In this document: positions 54,035 to 63,772 of the stretch, one piece after another
Position numbering within the stretch: position 1 is the stretch's first letter
Layout: the number at the start of each line of letters is the position of its first letter
Assembly (NCBI GenBank): GCA_963833955.1
Contig: CAWHZY010000008.1
Location: forward strand, 62,001 to 126,000
DNA length: 64,000 nt
Source: Roseiarcus sp963833955
GTDB lineage: Bacteria; Pseudomonadota; Alphaproteobacteria; Rhizobiales; Beijerinckiaceae
Direction of reading: 5' to 3'
Program-made: the position numbers and the translations under genes
Notes under the pieces: generated by a model
Database searches by the model: none
Seen by the model: only the letters and a program-made list of their open reading frames with translations
What the model was told of the DNA's origin: nothing

Positions 54035-54928
54035 TCAGTAGCGCCAGCGCTGCGCGGTGCTGATCAGAAAGTCGCGAAAGGCATGAACGCGCGCGACGTT
54101 CTTGAGCTCCTCGGTGTAGACCAGGAAGCAATCCATCTCCGGCATGTCCGCCTGCGGCAGCAGACGGACGAGGCCTGATTCCGGTTGCACGCAATAGTCG
54201 GGTAAGACGGCGATGCCGACGCCGTGTTCGACAGCATGGGTCATCGCCGCCAGATTGTTGACCGTAATTTGTGGCGTGCGGTGAGACTTGGGGTCGCGGC
54301 CCACGCTCAGAAGCGAATTAAGATCGTACAAGAGATGGGTCGCCGTCGGCGCGCCGAAGGCGACCAGATGGTGTTGATCGAGATCCTCAACCTTGCGCGG
54401 TTGCGGGTGCCTTCGCAGATAGTCGGCTGACGCGTAGGCGTGAAAATGTACGGTGAACAGTCTTCTCCGAATTAAGTCCGGCTGGATCGGTTCGCGCAGC
54501 CTGAGCGCGACGTCCGCTTCGCGCATCCCAAGGTCGAGGTCATCGTCCGACAACAGCAATTGGAGCTTGATCTCCGGGTAGAGATCCACGAACTCGCCGA
54601 GCCGGGGCGCCAGCCAGTTGGCGCCGAGACCTAGTGTCGTCGTGACCCGCAACTCGCCGTGTGGCTTCTCACGGCTGTCTATGAGTCGGCTGCGTACGGC
54701 GTCGAGTTTGAGAACGACGTCGCGCACGGCGCCGAGCAGCATTTCGCCCTGTTCTGTCAGAATGAGACCGCGGGCGTGACGATGAAACAGCGGCGCGCCA
54801 AGGTCGGCCTCCAGCGCTCCGACCTGACGACTTATTGCCGACTGGCTGAGACCCAGCGTCTCGCCGGCGTGGGTGAACGACCCAGCGTCGGCGGCCGCCT
54901 GGAAGACGCGCAGCTTATCCCAGTCCAT
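54035..54928 (-). CDS. LysR-family transcriptional regulator
   Basis: The 297-residue regulator has the N-terminal winged helix LRVFQAAADAGSFTHAGETLGLSQSAISRQVGALE and a substrate-binding domain with LLLSDDDLDLGMREADVALRL. It lies 74 bases downstream of trxB on the same strand. This trxB-lysR order is conserved in Rhizobiales and suggests shared transcription and a redox-linked role. Confidence 0.94.
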   Translation of the reverse strand: MDWDKLRVFQAAADAGSFTHAGETLGLSQSAISRQVGALEADLGAPLFHRHARGLILTEQGEMLLGAVRDVVLKLDAVRSRLIDSREKPHGELRVTTTLGLGANWLAPRLGEFVDLYPEIKLQLLLSDDDLDLGMREADVALRLREPIQPDLIRRRLFTVHFHAYASADYLRRHPQPRKVEDLDQHHLVAFGAPTATHLLYDLNSLLSVGRDPKSHRTPQITVNNLAAMTHAVEHGVGIAVLPDYCVQPESGLVRLLPQADMPEMDCFLVYTEELKNVARVHAFRDFLISTAQRWRY

Positions 54929-55002
54929 GAACGTTTCCTCGGCCCCACGAGGCCATCGAGATATCGCTTACTTATTTGCCTGGCGTCGTCGCCGGCATAT
55001 CT

Positions 55003-55974
55003 TTATTCGGCCGCCGCCCGTTTCGGTTCTTCAGCGGCGAGCCAGCGCTCGGCCTCGAGCGCCGCCATGCAGCCGAGACCGGCGGCAGTGACCGCCTGGC
55101 GAAATACGTCATCCGCAACGTCGCCGGCAGCAAACACGCCCTCGACACTGGTCGCGGTCGATCCGGGCGCTGTCTGAACGTAGCCGTTCGATTTCAACGC
55201 CACTTGGCCGCGCACCAGCTCGGAGGCCGGCTCATGACCGATCGCGACGAAGACGCCGTCGACCGCAAGATCGTCAAGCGCGCCGCTCACCACGTTCCGC
55301 AGCCGGACGGCGGTTACACCGCGCGGCGGCGGTTCCCCCAGGATGGACTCAACGGCGGTGTTCCAGCGGATCGAGACGTTGTGGCGGGAGGCCAGACGTT
55401 CGCTGAGGATTTTCTCCGCCCGAAACGAATCGCGGCGATGCACGACGGTGACATGGGCGGCGAGGTTGGAGAGATGCAGCGCTTCCTCGACCGCCGTATT
55501 GCCGCCCCCGATCACCGCCACCGTCTTGCCGCGAAAAAAGAAGCCGTCGCAGGTCGCGCAGGCCGAGACGCCGAAGCCTTTAAACGCCTCTTCGCTTGCG
55601 AGCCCCAGATATTTGGCCTTCGCTCCGGTCGCAAGAACAATCGCCTCGGCGGCGAAAGTGCGGCCGCTGTCGCAGCGAATGATGAATGGTCTGTGTCCGA
55701 GCTCGAGAGCCACCACATATTCGCTCTCGATCCGTGCGCCCACGTGATCGGCTTGCGCCCGCATTTGCTCCATCAGCCAGGGCCCCTGGATCGGATCGGC
55801 GAATCCAGGATAATTCTCCACATCTGTGGTGGTCATCAACTGGCCGCCCTGCTCGAAGCCGGCCAGAACGAGGGGCTTCAACAAAGCGCGCGCGGCGTAA
55901 ACCGCCGCCGTATAGGCGGCCGGCCCGGAGCCGATGATAACAAGGCGCTCATGCTCAATTCTGGACGAGGACAA
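55003..55974 (-). CDS. trxB: Thioredoxin reductase
   Basis: The 323-residue flavoenzyme reduces thioredoxin with NADPH. The FAD loop IIGSGPAAYTAAVYAAR, redox pair CATC (Cys139, Cys142), NADPH loop VIGGGNTAVEEALHL with HRRDSFRAEKI, and FAAGDVADDVFRQAVTAAGLGC are all present. The N-terminus MSSSRIEHERLVIIG is typical. LysR follows. Confidence 0.96.
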   Translation of the reverse strand: MSSSRIEHERLVIIGSGPAAYTAAVYAARALLKPLVLAGFEQGGQLMTTTDVENYPGFADPIQGPWLMEQMRAQADHVGARIESEYVVALELGHRPFIIRCDSGRTFAAEAIVLATGAKAKYLGLASEEAFKGFGVSACATCDGFFFRGKTVAVIGGGNTAVEEALHLSNLAAHVTVVHRRDSFRAEKILSERLASRHNVSIRWNTAVESILGEPPPRGVTAVRLRNVVSGALDDLAVDGVFVAIGHEPASELVRGQVALKSNGYVQTAPGSTATSVEGVFAAGDVADDVFRQAVTAAGLGCMAALEAERWLAAEEPKRAAAE

Positions 55975-56130
55975 CTCGACCCCCGAATAGTGTGGCCGCC
56001 CGACAAGCCCACTTCCTGGGTTGCGGCAGCCCGGTCCTTATATGGGGGCGGAGGTTCAGCTACAACGGCGGCTCGAGCTAAAAAGCCTCCCTTCAGCCGT
56101 GCTAGGCAAATAGCACCAAGGCGATCCCGC

Positions 56131-56394
56131 TCAATCGGCGGACGGCAACCGACGGATGACAAATTCGATCTGGTCGCCGGCGACCTCGCGCCAAGATTCG
56201 ATCTCCGTCATGTAGGCCGCTTTGGGGAAGCGCTCGAACCATTCACGCGCCTTGGCGCGCGCTTCGTCGCGCGGCAGGCAAAAGGTCTCGCGCCGCCAAG
56301 CGTCCTCTGCGGCGGCCGCGTAAGAACGTCTGCTGCGCCGATTGGCGACGCGTTCAGCGAGATCGCTCGGCTTCTTGGTCCCGGTCGCCATCAA
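56131..56394 (-). CDS. Small conserved-looking hypothetical protein
   Basis: An 87-residue basic protein (KKPSDLAERVANRRSRRSYAAAAEDAWRRETFCLPRDEARAKAREWFERFP) appears mostly helical, with no signal or TM segment. Its codon use is good and tandem ATGs start it. Similar short proteins occur in Rhizobiales, but I know no function. It is flanked by trxB and the sulfatase gene on the same strand. Confidence 0.68.
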   Translation of the reverse strand: MMATGTKKPSDLAERVANRRSRRSYAAAAEDAWRRETFCLPRDEARAKAREWFERFPKAAYMTEIESWREVAGDQIEFVIRRLPSAD

Positions 56395-56595
56395 GCGCCC
56401 TCATCAGGACCAAGAGGTTAGCGCGATTTCTGTCCACTGGGGAGTCGGGCATTACGCCGCATCAGAATAGAGTTAGCGCCAGACAGGGCGTGGGGCAGGC
56501 GGCCGTCGATGAAGGCGAAGGTCGAGCGCGATCAGCGAAGCCGAAGATCTGCCAGGCGAGTAGACCTGAAGCTTGTCCATTCCTGCTGTCCAATT

Positions 56596-58110
56596 TCAGC
56601 GGCGCGCGGCAGGCGGAAAACGCGCCATCGCCTCGAGGTCATCGAGGTCCATGAAATTGCGCACGTATTGACGCGATGCCTTCTGGAACGGCTGGAAATC
56701 CCAGGCCTGGACTTTGCCCCTGCTGAGCGCCGCGTCGACGAGCCGGCGCCGGCGCTGGCTATCGCGGATCCGCCCATCCAGTTCGGCCAGGTCCCAGCGT
56801 TTCCCAACTTCCGCGCGAAAATCGGCGATGACCGCGCTGTGTGATGGGTCGTCCGCGAGGTTGTCGCGCTCGCGCGGATCGCGACTGAGATCGAACAACT
56901 GGTCGGGGTCGACCGGCGAATGAATGAATTTGTATGCGCCACGGCGGATCATGACGATCGGAGCGATCGCGCCTTCGGCAAGATATTCGCCAATTGCTTC
57001 GTCATGGCCTCCGGCGCCGCGGAGATGAGGCGCGAGGCTTCGCCCGTCGAGGCCAATTCCGAGCGATTGTGCATTCCCGCCCGCGAGGTCGATGAGCGTC
57101 GGCATGAGGTCGACAAGCGAGACGCTGGCGGCGACGCGGCGCGGCTCGAAGCGGCCGGGACTTGCGACGACGAGCGGCACGCGGGATGCGCCCTCGAGGA
57201 AGCTCATCTTGTACCAAAGGCCACGTTCGCCCAGCATCTCGCCGTGATCGCTGGTGAGGATAACGATTGTGTCCTCGGCCAAGGCGGCGGATCGGAGCGC
57301 CTGCATAAGCCGGCCGAGCAGGTCATCGACGTAGGCGATTGCGCCGTAATAGGCGTGCCGCGCCGCTCGGACTTCAGCCTCCCTCACCGGTTCGACGTCC
57401 ATCGCGCAAACATGGCGAAGCCGGCGCGAATGCGGATCGAGCGCATCCCCAGGCTTCGGCATGTCGATGTCCTCGTCGCGGTAAAGATCCCAGTAGCGTT
57501 GAGGCACTGCGAACGGGTCATGCGGATGCGAGAACGAGGCGACCAGCAAGAAGGGTCGGTCGTCTCTCGATCGCGCGAGATCGAAGATCGCCCGCTCGGC
57601 CATGAACGCGGTCTCATCATCGAAGTCGAGTTGGTTCGAACGCACGCACAACCCCGCGTCTCGAACCGAGCTCATGTTGTGGTACCAACTCGGACGATGG
57701 TCGGGGCGATCCCAGTCCGGCGTCCAGTTGAAGTCGGCGGGATAGATGTCGGTCGTCAGCCGCTGCTCGAACCCGTGCAATTGATCAGGTCCGCAGAAGT
57801 GCATCTTGCCCGAGAGAATGGTGCGGTAGCCGCGAAGCCTGAGAGCGTGAGCAAAGGTCGGAATGTCAGCTGCGAACTCGGCCGCATTGTCATAGACCCG
57901 CGTGCGTGAAGGCAAAAGGCCCGACATGAACGAGGCGCGCGACGGCGCGCACAAGGCGCTTGCGCAATAGGCGCTGTCGAACACGACCCCGTCTCGCGCG
58001 AGCGCCTGCATATTCGGCGCGCGGACCAGGGGATGGCCATAGATAGGTAGGAACGCCGGCGCCATCTGGTCGGCCATGACGATGAGAATGTTGGGCGCTT
58101 TGGCGGTCAT
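56596..58110 (-). CDS. betC: Choline-sulfatase
   Basis: The 504-residue type I sulfatase has CAPSRASFMSGLLPSR, where Cys54 is converted to formylglycine. PNILIVMADQMAPAFLPIYGH, SGKMHFCGPDQLHGFE, TSDHGEMLGERGLWYKMSF and the BetC-specific C-terminus AWDFQPFQKASRQYVRNFMDLDDLEAMARFPP are also present. It releases choline from choline-O-sulfate, either for glycine betaine synthesis or as a sulfur source. No betA, betB or transporter lies nearby. No signal peptide is seen, as is usual for BetC. Confidence 0.93.
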   Translation of the reverse strand: MTAKAPNILIVMADQMAPAFLPIYGHPLVRAPNMQALARDGVVFDSAYCASALCAPSRASFMSGLLPSRTRVYDNAAEFAADIPTFAHALRLRGYRTILSGKMHFCGPDQLHGFEQRLTTDIYPADFNWTPDWDRPDHRPSWYHNMSSVRDAGLCVRSNQLDFDDETAFMAERAIFDLARSRDDRPFLLVASFSHPHDPFAVPQRYWDLYRDEDIDMPKPGDALDPHSRRLRHVCAMDVEPVREAEVRAARHAYYGAIAYVDDLLGRLMQALRSAALAEDTIVILTSDHGEMLGERGLWYKMSFLEGASRVPLVVASPGRFEPRRVAASVSLVDLMPTLIDLAGGNAQSLGIGLDGRSLAPHLRGAGGHDEAIGEYLAEGAIAPIVMIRRGAYKFIHSPVDPDQLFDLSRDPRERDNLADDPSHSAVIADFRAEVGKRWDLAELDGRIRDSQRRRRLVDAALSRGKVQAWDFQPFQKASRQYVRNFMDLDDLEAMARFPPAARR

Positions 58111-58311
58111 TTGGGCATCCTCGTTCGACCGTCTCTATCGCGACGTGGGCGCAGGCGCTCCCTTTTTTCGCTTCCCCGGGTGACGAGTTGGCAGCGACTT
58201 ACAATTTCGAAAAGCGACGGCTGGACGGCCTGACCCTATCCCGACTGACCCCCGGTGTCTTTCCGGGCCAGTCCTCTTGGCGGGCCCCGGACGTTGTGGT
58301 AGGAACAAACA

Positions 58312-59562
58312 ATGAACATTAAGATCGAGGCAAGCCTTCAGCGCAAGCTCGCTATCCTTGCGGACGCCGCAAAATACGACGCTTCCTGCGCGTCCTCTGG
58401 AGCAAGCGGTCGAAACTCGCGCGACGGCAAAGGGCTTGGATCCACCACGGGCTCAGGCATCTGCCACGCCTACACGCCGGACGGACGGTGCGTGTCGCTC
58501 CTCAAGGTGCTGCTCACGAATTTTTGCGTCTATGACTGCGTTTTTTGCGTCAATCGCCTGTCGAGCAACACGGCGCGCGCCCGATTCAAGGTCGAGGAGA
58601 TCGTAGCGCTCACGCTCGGCTTTTATCGTCGCAATATGATCGAGGGATTGTTTCTTTCGTCGGGAATAGCGAAATCGGAAGACCATACGATGGAGGAGAT
58701 GGTCCGCGTCGCCGAGACGCTGCGGCGTGACCACGGCTTCCGCGGCTACATCCACCTCAAGGCGATCGCCGGAGCGTCGCAGGACCTGATGGAGCGCGCC
58801 GGCCGCGCGGCGGATCGGCTTTCGGTCAATGTCGAACTGCCGGTCGACGAGGCGCTCGCCCGTCTCGCCCCGCAAAAGGACGCGCTCGTCATCCGCAAGG
58901 CGATGGGCGGCCTTCGGCTTCGCCTCGACGAAGCGAAAGAAGAGAAACGGAAAACGCCGCGCGCTCCGCGGTTCGCTCCGGCCGGCCAAAGCACGCAGAT
59001 GATCATCGGCGCCGACGAGGCTCGCGATCGAGACATCATCGCTCGCTCCGCCTCGCTTTATGCGTCATACGGCCTGCGGCGCGTCTATTATTCCGCCTTC
59101 AGCCCAATTCCTTTCGCCTCGCAAAGCCTGCCGCTTCGCCGTCCGCCGCTGATGCGCGAGCATCGCCTTTATCAAGCCGACTGGCTGATGCGCTATTATG
59201 GCTTCGCGCCAGAGGAGATCGTTGATGGCGCGAGCGATGGCATGCTCGATCTCGATCGCGATCCGAAGCTCGCTTGGGCTTTGCGCCACCGGGCCCTCTT
59301 TCCGATCGACCTCAACCGCGCCCCGCGCGAGACGCTCCTGCGCGTGCCAGGCTTGGGAGTTCGCGTTGTCAAGCGCATCCTGACTGCGCGCAGGCATGTC
59401 ACGCTGCGGATCGATGATCTCGCCCGTCTCGTCCATTCGCCAGACGCAGTGCGCCCCTTTGTCGTCACGCCGGACTGGCGGCCGGCCGGCCTCATCAACT
59501 CCGCTTCGCTTGCGGCCAAGCTTGCGAGTCGCGGCTCGCGTCAGCTCGATCTTTTTGCATGA
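58312..59562 (+). CDS. Putative DNA modification/repair radical SAM protein (TIGR03916 type)
   Basis: The 416-residue protein has a radical SAM cluster at CVYDCVFC (Cys72, 76, 79) after SLLKVLLTNFCVYDC. FYRRNMIEGLFLSSGIAKS and GYIHLKAIAGAS follow, and a C-terminal helix-hairpin-helix DNA-binding motif reads PRETLLRVPGLGVRVVKRIL. This family is nearly always paired with a uracil-DNA-glycosylase-like partner. Here the partner begins 16 bases downstream but is interrupted by an insertion sequence. The substrate is unknown; a DNA base is assumed from the HhH motif and pairing. Confidence 0.9.
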   Translation: MNIKIEASLQRKLAILADAAKYDASCASSGASGRNSRDGKGLGSTTGSGICHAYTPDGRCVSLLKVLLTNFCVYDCVFCVNRLSSNTARARFKVEEIVALTLGFYRRNMIEGLFLSSGIAKSEDHTMEEMVRVAETLRRDHGFRGYIHLKAIAGASQDLMERAGRAADRLSVNVELPVDEALARLAPQKDALVIRKAMGGLRLRLDEAKEEKRKTPRAPRFAPAGQSTQMIIGADEARDRDIIARSASLYASYGLRRVYYSAFSPIPFASQSLPLRRPPLMREHRLYQADWLMRYYGFAPEEIVDGASDGMLDLDRDPKLAWALRHRALFPIDLNRAPRETLLRVPGLGVRVVKRILTARRHVTLRIDDLARLVHSPDAVRPFVVTPDWRPAGLINSASLAAKLASRGSRQLDLFA

Positions 59563-59578
59563 GTTTGGGCAGGGCGCC

Positions 59579-59677
59579 GTGAAGATCGTTCGCCTGGAAG
59601 GCGAGATTGATTTCGAAGGTTTTCGTCGAGTCGCGCGCGCGGCGGCGTCGAGCGGAGTGGGGGCCGACGCAACGTTT
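59579..59677 (+). pseudogene. 5' fragment of the interrupted UdgX-type gene
   Basis: From the GTG at 59579 the frame reads VKIVRLEGEIDFEGFRRVARAAASSGVGADATF, the standard opening of the DUF4130-UdgX fusion proteins, and is then cut by the IS1595-like element at 59678. GGGCAGGGC is upstream, and the radical SAM stop is 16 bases before. Confidence 0.82.
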
Positions 59678-60713
59678 CCTGATTACGCGGCAACGTCAGC
59701 TAGCTTACAGCAGCCGGTAAGGCATGGGGGATGTCCGCAGAGCGACGAAGGCGAGACGCGGAATGCATCGCGCCGAGATCGTATCTGCGGTTGAACCGAT
59801 ATTCGAACTCCGCGAGATAGCGCGGGACGTGTTTGGACCGCACCGCGCGGTAGGTCCCGACCAGCGCCGCCTTGATGTTGCCCAACGCCGTGTTGACCCA
59901 CTTGAAGGCGGGCGTCTTTGCCGCTTGCGCGCCGTTGCCGGTCTTGATCGCCTTGTGCGTGCATCCGACGTCGGTGACGGCCGCGAAACACGCCAGACCG
60001 TCGGACAGGACCTCGGCGTCGGAGCTGAGCGCCGTGGCGGCGAGCTTGCGGATCGAGACCAGGCTGAACGCCTTGACGCGCCGTAGGATGATCTGATCCG
60101 GCTTGCCGTCTTCGGTTGTGGCGACAGCCGCCACGAACGGCGTCTTGCCCTTGGCGCCGCGTCCGCGCCGGCCAGGATGGGCGCCCCCGACGTAGGCGTC
60201 GTCCATCTGCACGGCGCCTTTCAGCCGCTTGCTCGCGTTGCGTTCGAACATCACCTGCGCGAGCTTGTGCTTCATCACCCACGCCGCCGTTTGAGTGACG
60301 CCGAGGCGCCGGCCGAGTTCGATGCTGGAAATGCCCTTCTTGGATTGCGTGACGAGATAGATCGCTTTGAACCAGATGCGCAGCGGCAACTTGCTGGCGG
60401 CGAATATCGTCCCGGCCTTGACCGAGGTCTGCTTGCGGCAGGCGTTGCACTGGAACAGACGCCGCGCGCCGCGCTTCACGATGCAATGGCCGCGACCTCC
60501 GCACTCGGGACATTCGAACCCGTCGGGCCAGCGCAACTCAACGAGCGCCGCATGGCAGCGGTCTTCGCTTCCGTACATCTCGTCGAAACCGACGTCGCTG
60601 AGCCCTTTTTGGAATTGGACCATGTTGCGCGCCATCGCAGAACTCCCGTCAAAACAATATGTTCATGATATGTTCTCGCACGCAAACGAAGCTGACGCAA
60701 GCGCGTAATCAGG
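59678..60713 (-). mobile_element. IS1595-family (ISXO2-like) insertion sequence
   Basis: The 1036-bp element has 24-bp terminal inverted repeats at 59678-59701 and 60690-60713. Both begin CCTGATTACGCG and end CGTCAGCT, differing only in the four bases between (20 of 24 match). A target duplication is not clean: CGTTT precedes the left end and recurs just past the right end (60717-60721). One transposase gene on the minus strand fills it. Confidence 0.88.
59700..60635 (-). CDS. IS1595-family transposase
   Basis: The 311-residue protein has an N-terminal zinc ribbon (CPECGGRGH and CNACRKQ), a helix-turn-helix (ISSIELGRRLGVTQTAAWVMKHKL) and an ISXO2-like DDE-related domain: MDDAYVGGAHPGRR, SDGLACF and VNTALGNIKAALVGTYR, with Asn at the ISXO2-type position. 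The stop lies inside the terminal repeat. Confidence 0.92.
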   Translation of the reverse strand: MARNMVQFQKGLSDVGFDEMYGSEDRCHAALVELRWPDGFECPECGGRGHCIVKRGARRLFQCNACRKQTSVKAGTIFAASKLPLRIWFKAIYLVTQSKKGISSIELGRRLGVTQTAAWVMKHKLAQVMFERNASKRLKGAVQMDDAYVGGAHPGRRGRGAKGKTPFVAAVATTEDGKPDQIILRRVKAFSLVSIRKLAATALSSDAEVLSDGLACFAAVTDVGCTHKAIKTGNGAQAAKTPAFKWVNTALGNIKAALVGTYRAVRSKHVPRYLAEFEYRFNRRYDLGAMHSASRLRRSADIPHALPAAVS

Positions 60714-62123
60714 ATCCGTTTTGTGCCGGGGAATGCTGAGGAAGGGAGCGACCTTTTCTCGGCGCAGGAGACGCCTGAGCTCCCGACGACAGGCGCGGCG
60801 CTGCGCGTGCCTCCCCGTTTTCTCGATCTGGCCGATCTGGTTTGCCGACATAAGGAGCCGACCCGCTACGATCAGCTTTACGCAGCCCTCCTCCGCCTTC
60901 GCGAGACGCCGCGCTTTTTGGAGATCGCCAGCGATCCGCTGGTGCGACGGCTTGAGGACATGGAGCGCGCCGTGCGGCGCGATCGGCACAAGATGACCGC
61001 CTTCGTCCGCTTTCGCGAGATCAATACGCCGGACGGGTCGCGGTTCGTCGCCTGGTTTGAACCCTCGCATCACATCGAAGAACTCACGGCGCCGTTTTTC
61101 GTCGACCGTTTCGCCTCGATGCAATTTGCGATCCTGACCCCACGGAGCTCGATCCTCTGGGATGGAACTTTGCGCTTCGGTCCCGGCGCACGGCGTGAGG
61201 AGGCGCCGCCGCTCGATGATTTCGCCGGCGCGTGGGACGTTTACTACCGTTCCATCTTCAATCCGGCTCGGCTGATGAAGCGGGCCATGCTCAGGGAGAT
61301 GCCGAAGAAATATTGGGCCAATCTCCCTGAAACGCGGCAAATCGCGGCGATGTCGTCGGCTGCCCATCTGCGCGAGGATCAGATGGTCGCCGCGCCGGCG
61401 GCAAAAGCCGAGCATGGCGTCGCCAGAGTCGCCGCGCGCTTCGCCGAGGCCCGCGCGCCGCGCGAGCCTGCTGACGCCTATGAAGCGCTTCTGCGCGAGG
61501 CGAAAGCTTGTCGTCTCTGTTCCTTGGCCGATTGCGCGACGCAAACGGTGTTCGGCGAAGGTCCGATGCGGGCGCGCGCGATCTTCGTCGGCGAGCAGCC
61601 CGGGGATCAGGAGGATCTTCAAGGTCGTCCCTTCGTCGGGCCGGCGGGCGTGCTGCTACGCTCAGCGTTACGCGACGCGGGCTTCTCAGAGGCCGAGTGC
61701 TATCTCACGAATGCGGTCAAGCATTTCAAGTTCACACCGCGCGGAAAACGACGCATCCATAAGACCCCTGGGGCGCGCGAGATCGATCACTGCCGCTGGT
61801 GGTTGGAGCGTGAACTCGCCATGGTGGAATCGCCGCTGGTCGTCACGCTCGGCGCGAGCGCGCTTCGGGCAGTCGCGGGACCGTCGGCGCGGCTGGCTGA
61901 CATGCGCGGACGGCCGATCGCGTTCGGCGCACGGACGTTGCTGCCAACGATCCATCCCGCCTATCTGCTTCGACTGCCGGACCCAGCCGCAAAAGAGGCT
62001 GAGACCGACGCCTTCGCCAGCGACCTCAAGCAAGCCGCTTTCCTTGCCGAAGGGAGCTTGCAGTGGAATGGCGATCAATTACTTCCCTGGAGGGGGCAAC
62101 GGCTATCATGCGCGGATCATTAG
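60714..62123 (+). pseudogene. udgX: 3' part of the interrupted UdgX-type uracil-DNA-binding protein gene
   Basis: About 467 residues remain, open from a GTG at 60723. First comes a DUF4130 domain (FVAWFEPSHHIEELTAPFFVDRF, PKKYWANLPETRQIAAM). Then comes a family 4-like uracil-DNA glycosylase domain with Cys for an Fe-S cluster (CRLCSLADC), GEQPGDQEDLQGRPFVGPAGVLL, and the UdgX motif KRRIHKTP. In UdgX the His of this motif becomes covalently linked to uracil-containing DNA. If translated from 60723 the fragment keeps both domains nearly whole, so activity cannot be excluded. Confidence 0.87.
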
Positions 62124-62386
62124 AGGACGTGGCGAGCCGCTCGCAGGATTCGCCGCGATCGAAGCGGATATGAACAATATTAAAATGTATTAATGTGGTC
62201 GCTTTAGAGTTGCAGAAAAATCAACCTAAGCCATTGAAGACAAGGGGTCGCGCGCAGAATCGCACGGCTTCGGCAGCGCGCCGGGAGACTTCGCCCAGGG
62301 CTCGGCGATTGCGCCACTAGGGCTTCCTCGCTAGAGGAGGCGCCAGCGCTGCTCCTACCGCACAGGAAACTCCCGGCAAGAGATCG

Positions 62387-63670
62387 ATGAGCCAGTTCCG
62401 TTTGCGGTTCCCGCGCGCCTACCGGTTGAAGCCCGTCGGTCAGAGGGCGGAGGACGCTCTTTCACTTATCGGGATCGGCTCCAGGAACAAAAGCATACTG
62501 GTGCCTTATTCGCCGAATCTGGAATATGTGGTTACGCCGCGCGGGGACGGGGCGCTTCCAATTGAATGCGCCGACTTTCGTGTTGAAACGCTGGGGGCGT
62601 TGCCGAGCCTATGGGCGCGGCTGCGTCTGGCGTTACTCATCAAGGAAAGGAAGTTTCTCAAATTTGATGAGTATTATCTATTCTCCACGGGCCCAAGAAC
62701 CGAACGCAGACGTTTCACCAGATACAACCGCGATATGAGGAACATCGGCATCGAGTTCGATAGCGAACTTGTCGGCAAGCACCCGGAGCTTGTTTATGGG
62801 TGGCCGGCCGAAGCCACATCCCCCTCTCAGGTAACCAATGATCCCGCGGACGCGCCCGTGGCGGTCGTTGCCCATATCTACTATGAGGATACTTGGCCCG
62901 ATATTGCCGGAGCGCTGAAGGGCCTGACGCTGCCCTTCGATTTGATCGTTACGACAGTTCCCGGGCGCGAGCGCCTGATCGAGTCGGTTCGGCGCAGCTA
63001 TCCCCGGGCCCAAGTTGAAATTATGGAGAATCGTGGCCGCGACATTGGCCCCTTCCTGGTCCTGCTCGAACGGGGCCGGCTCGATCGCTACCGTTACATT
63101 TGCAAGGTTCACGGCAAGAAATCGATCGACGGCGGTCGCGAGACCTATATAGGCGTGCTGTGGCGGCGCCGGCTGTTGTTCGATCTGTTGGGAGGCCCGC
63201 GCGCGGCAAACGCCGCCATCGACATGTTTGAGCGCGACTCGTCGATTGGGATGATCGGCCCGAAGGCGTTCCGACTGCCAAACGACAAGTATCCCGAGGA
63301 TCTCTCCTGGTCGGCCAATCGTCTCATGAGCTTAAAGCTCGCGGAACGTATGGGCGTCCCCGCGGACAAGTTCCAACTCGATTTCTTCGGCGGAACGATG
63401 TTCTGGGTTCGCCCGGAGGCGTTGAAGCCCTTGAGGGACCTGCATCTCGCCGCCGACATGCCTGACGAGAGCGGGCTGGTCGATGGCGACCTCCCCCATG
63501 CGCTTGAGCGCGTGTTGCCCACTTCGGTTTTGGCGGCGGGCTATAAGCTCGCCGACAGCGAGAGTTACGAGTTCGATTCAGGCGCGCGGAGGACCGACTG
63601 GGATTGCGCATTCGACTGGATCAGGCCCGCGAGCGGCGTCAGTCCGCGCCTGAACGGCTTCTTGAGCTAA
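62387..63670 (+). CDS. RgpF-domain (rhamnan synthesis F) protein
   Basis: The 427-residue protein has the rhamnan-synthesis F domain: VAHIYYEDTWPDIAGAL, VEIMENRGRDIGPFLVLLE, YRYICKVHGKKS and FFGGTMFWVRPEALKPL. RgpF-type proteins take part in rhamnose-polysaccharide side-chain synthesis. It stands apart from the glycan cluster at 49.4-54 kb but may serve the same surface polymer. The start ATG follows GGCAAGAGATCG. Confidence 0.87.
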   Translation: MSQFRLRFPRAYRLKPVGQRAEDALSLIGIGSRNKSILVPYSPNLEYVVTPRGDGALPIECADFRVETLGALPSLWARLRLALLIKERKFLKFDEYYLFSTGPRTERRRFTRYNRDMRNIGIEFDSELVGKHPELVYGWPAEATSPSQVTNDPADAPVAVVAHIYYEDTWPDIAGALKGLTLPFDLIVTTVPGRERLIESVRRSYPRAQVEIMENRGRDIGPFLVLLERGRLDRYRYICKVHGKKSIDGGRETYIGVLWRRRLLFDLLGGPRAANAAIDMFERDSSIGMIGPKAFRLPNDKYPEDLSWSANRLMSLKLAERMGVPADKFQLDFFGGTMFWVRPEALKPLRDLHLAADMPDESGLVDGDLPHALERVLPTSVLAAGYKLADSESYEFDSGARRTDWDCAFDWIRPASGVSPRLNGFLS

Positions 63671-63772
63671 ATCGCGCTGTTTATGTCCGGGCGGCCGGGA
63701 CTAGACGCCGTCATTGATTTTGATGACAGGTTCTGAATCTCTGTCGCTGGATAGCAGGGATGGAGGTGATTC

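Noticed and set aside
59678..60721. GACGCAA on both sides as the IS1595 target duplication
   Set aside because: The right-hand GACGCAA lies inside the terminal inverted repeat. With the ends set by CCTGATTACGCG the flanks share only CGTTT.
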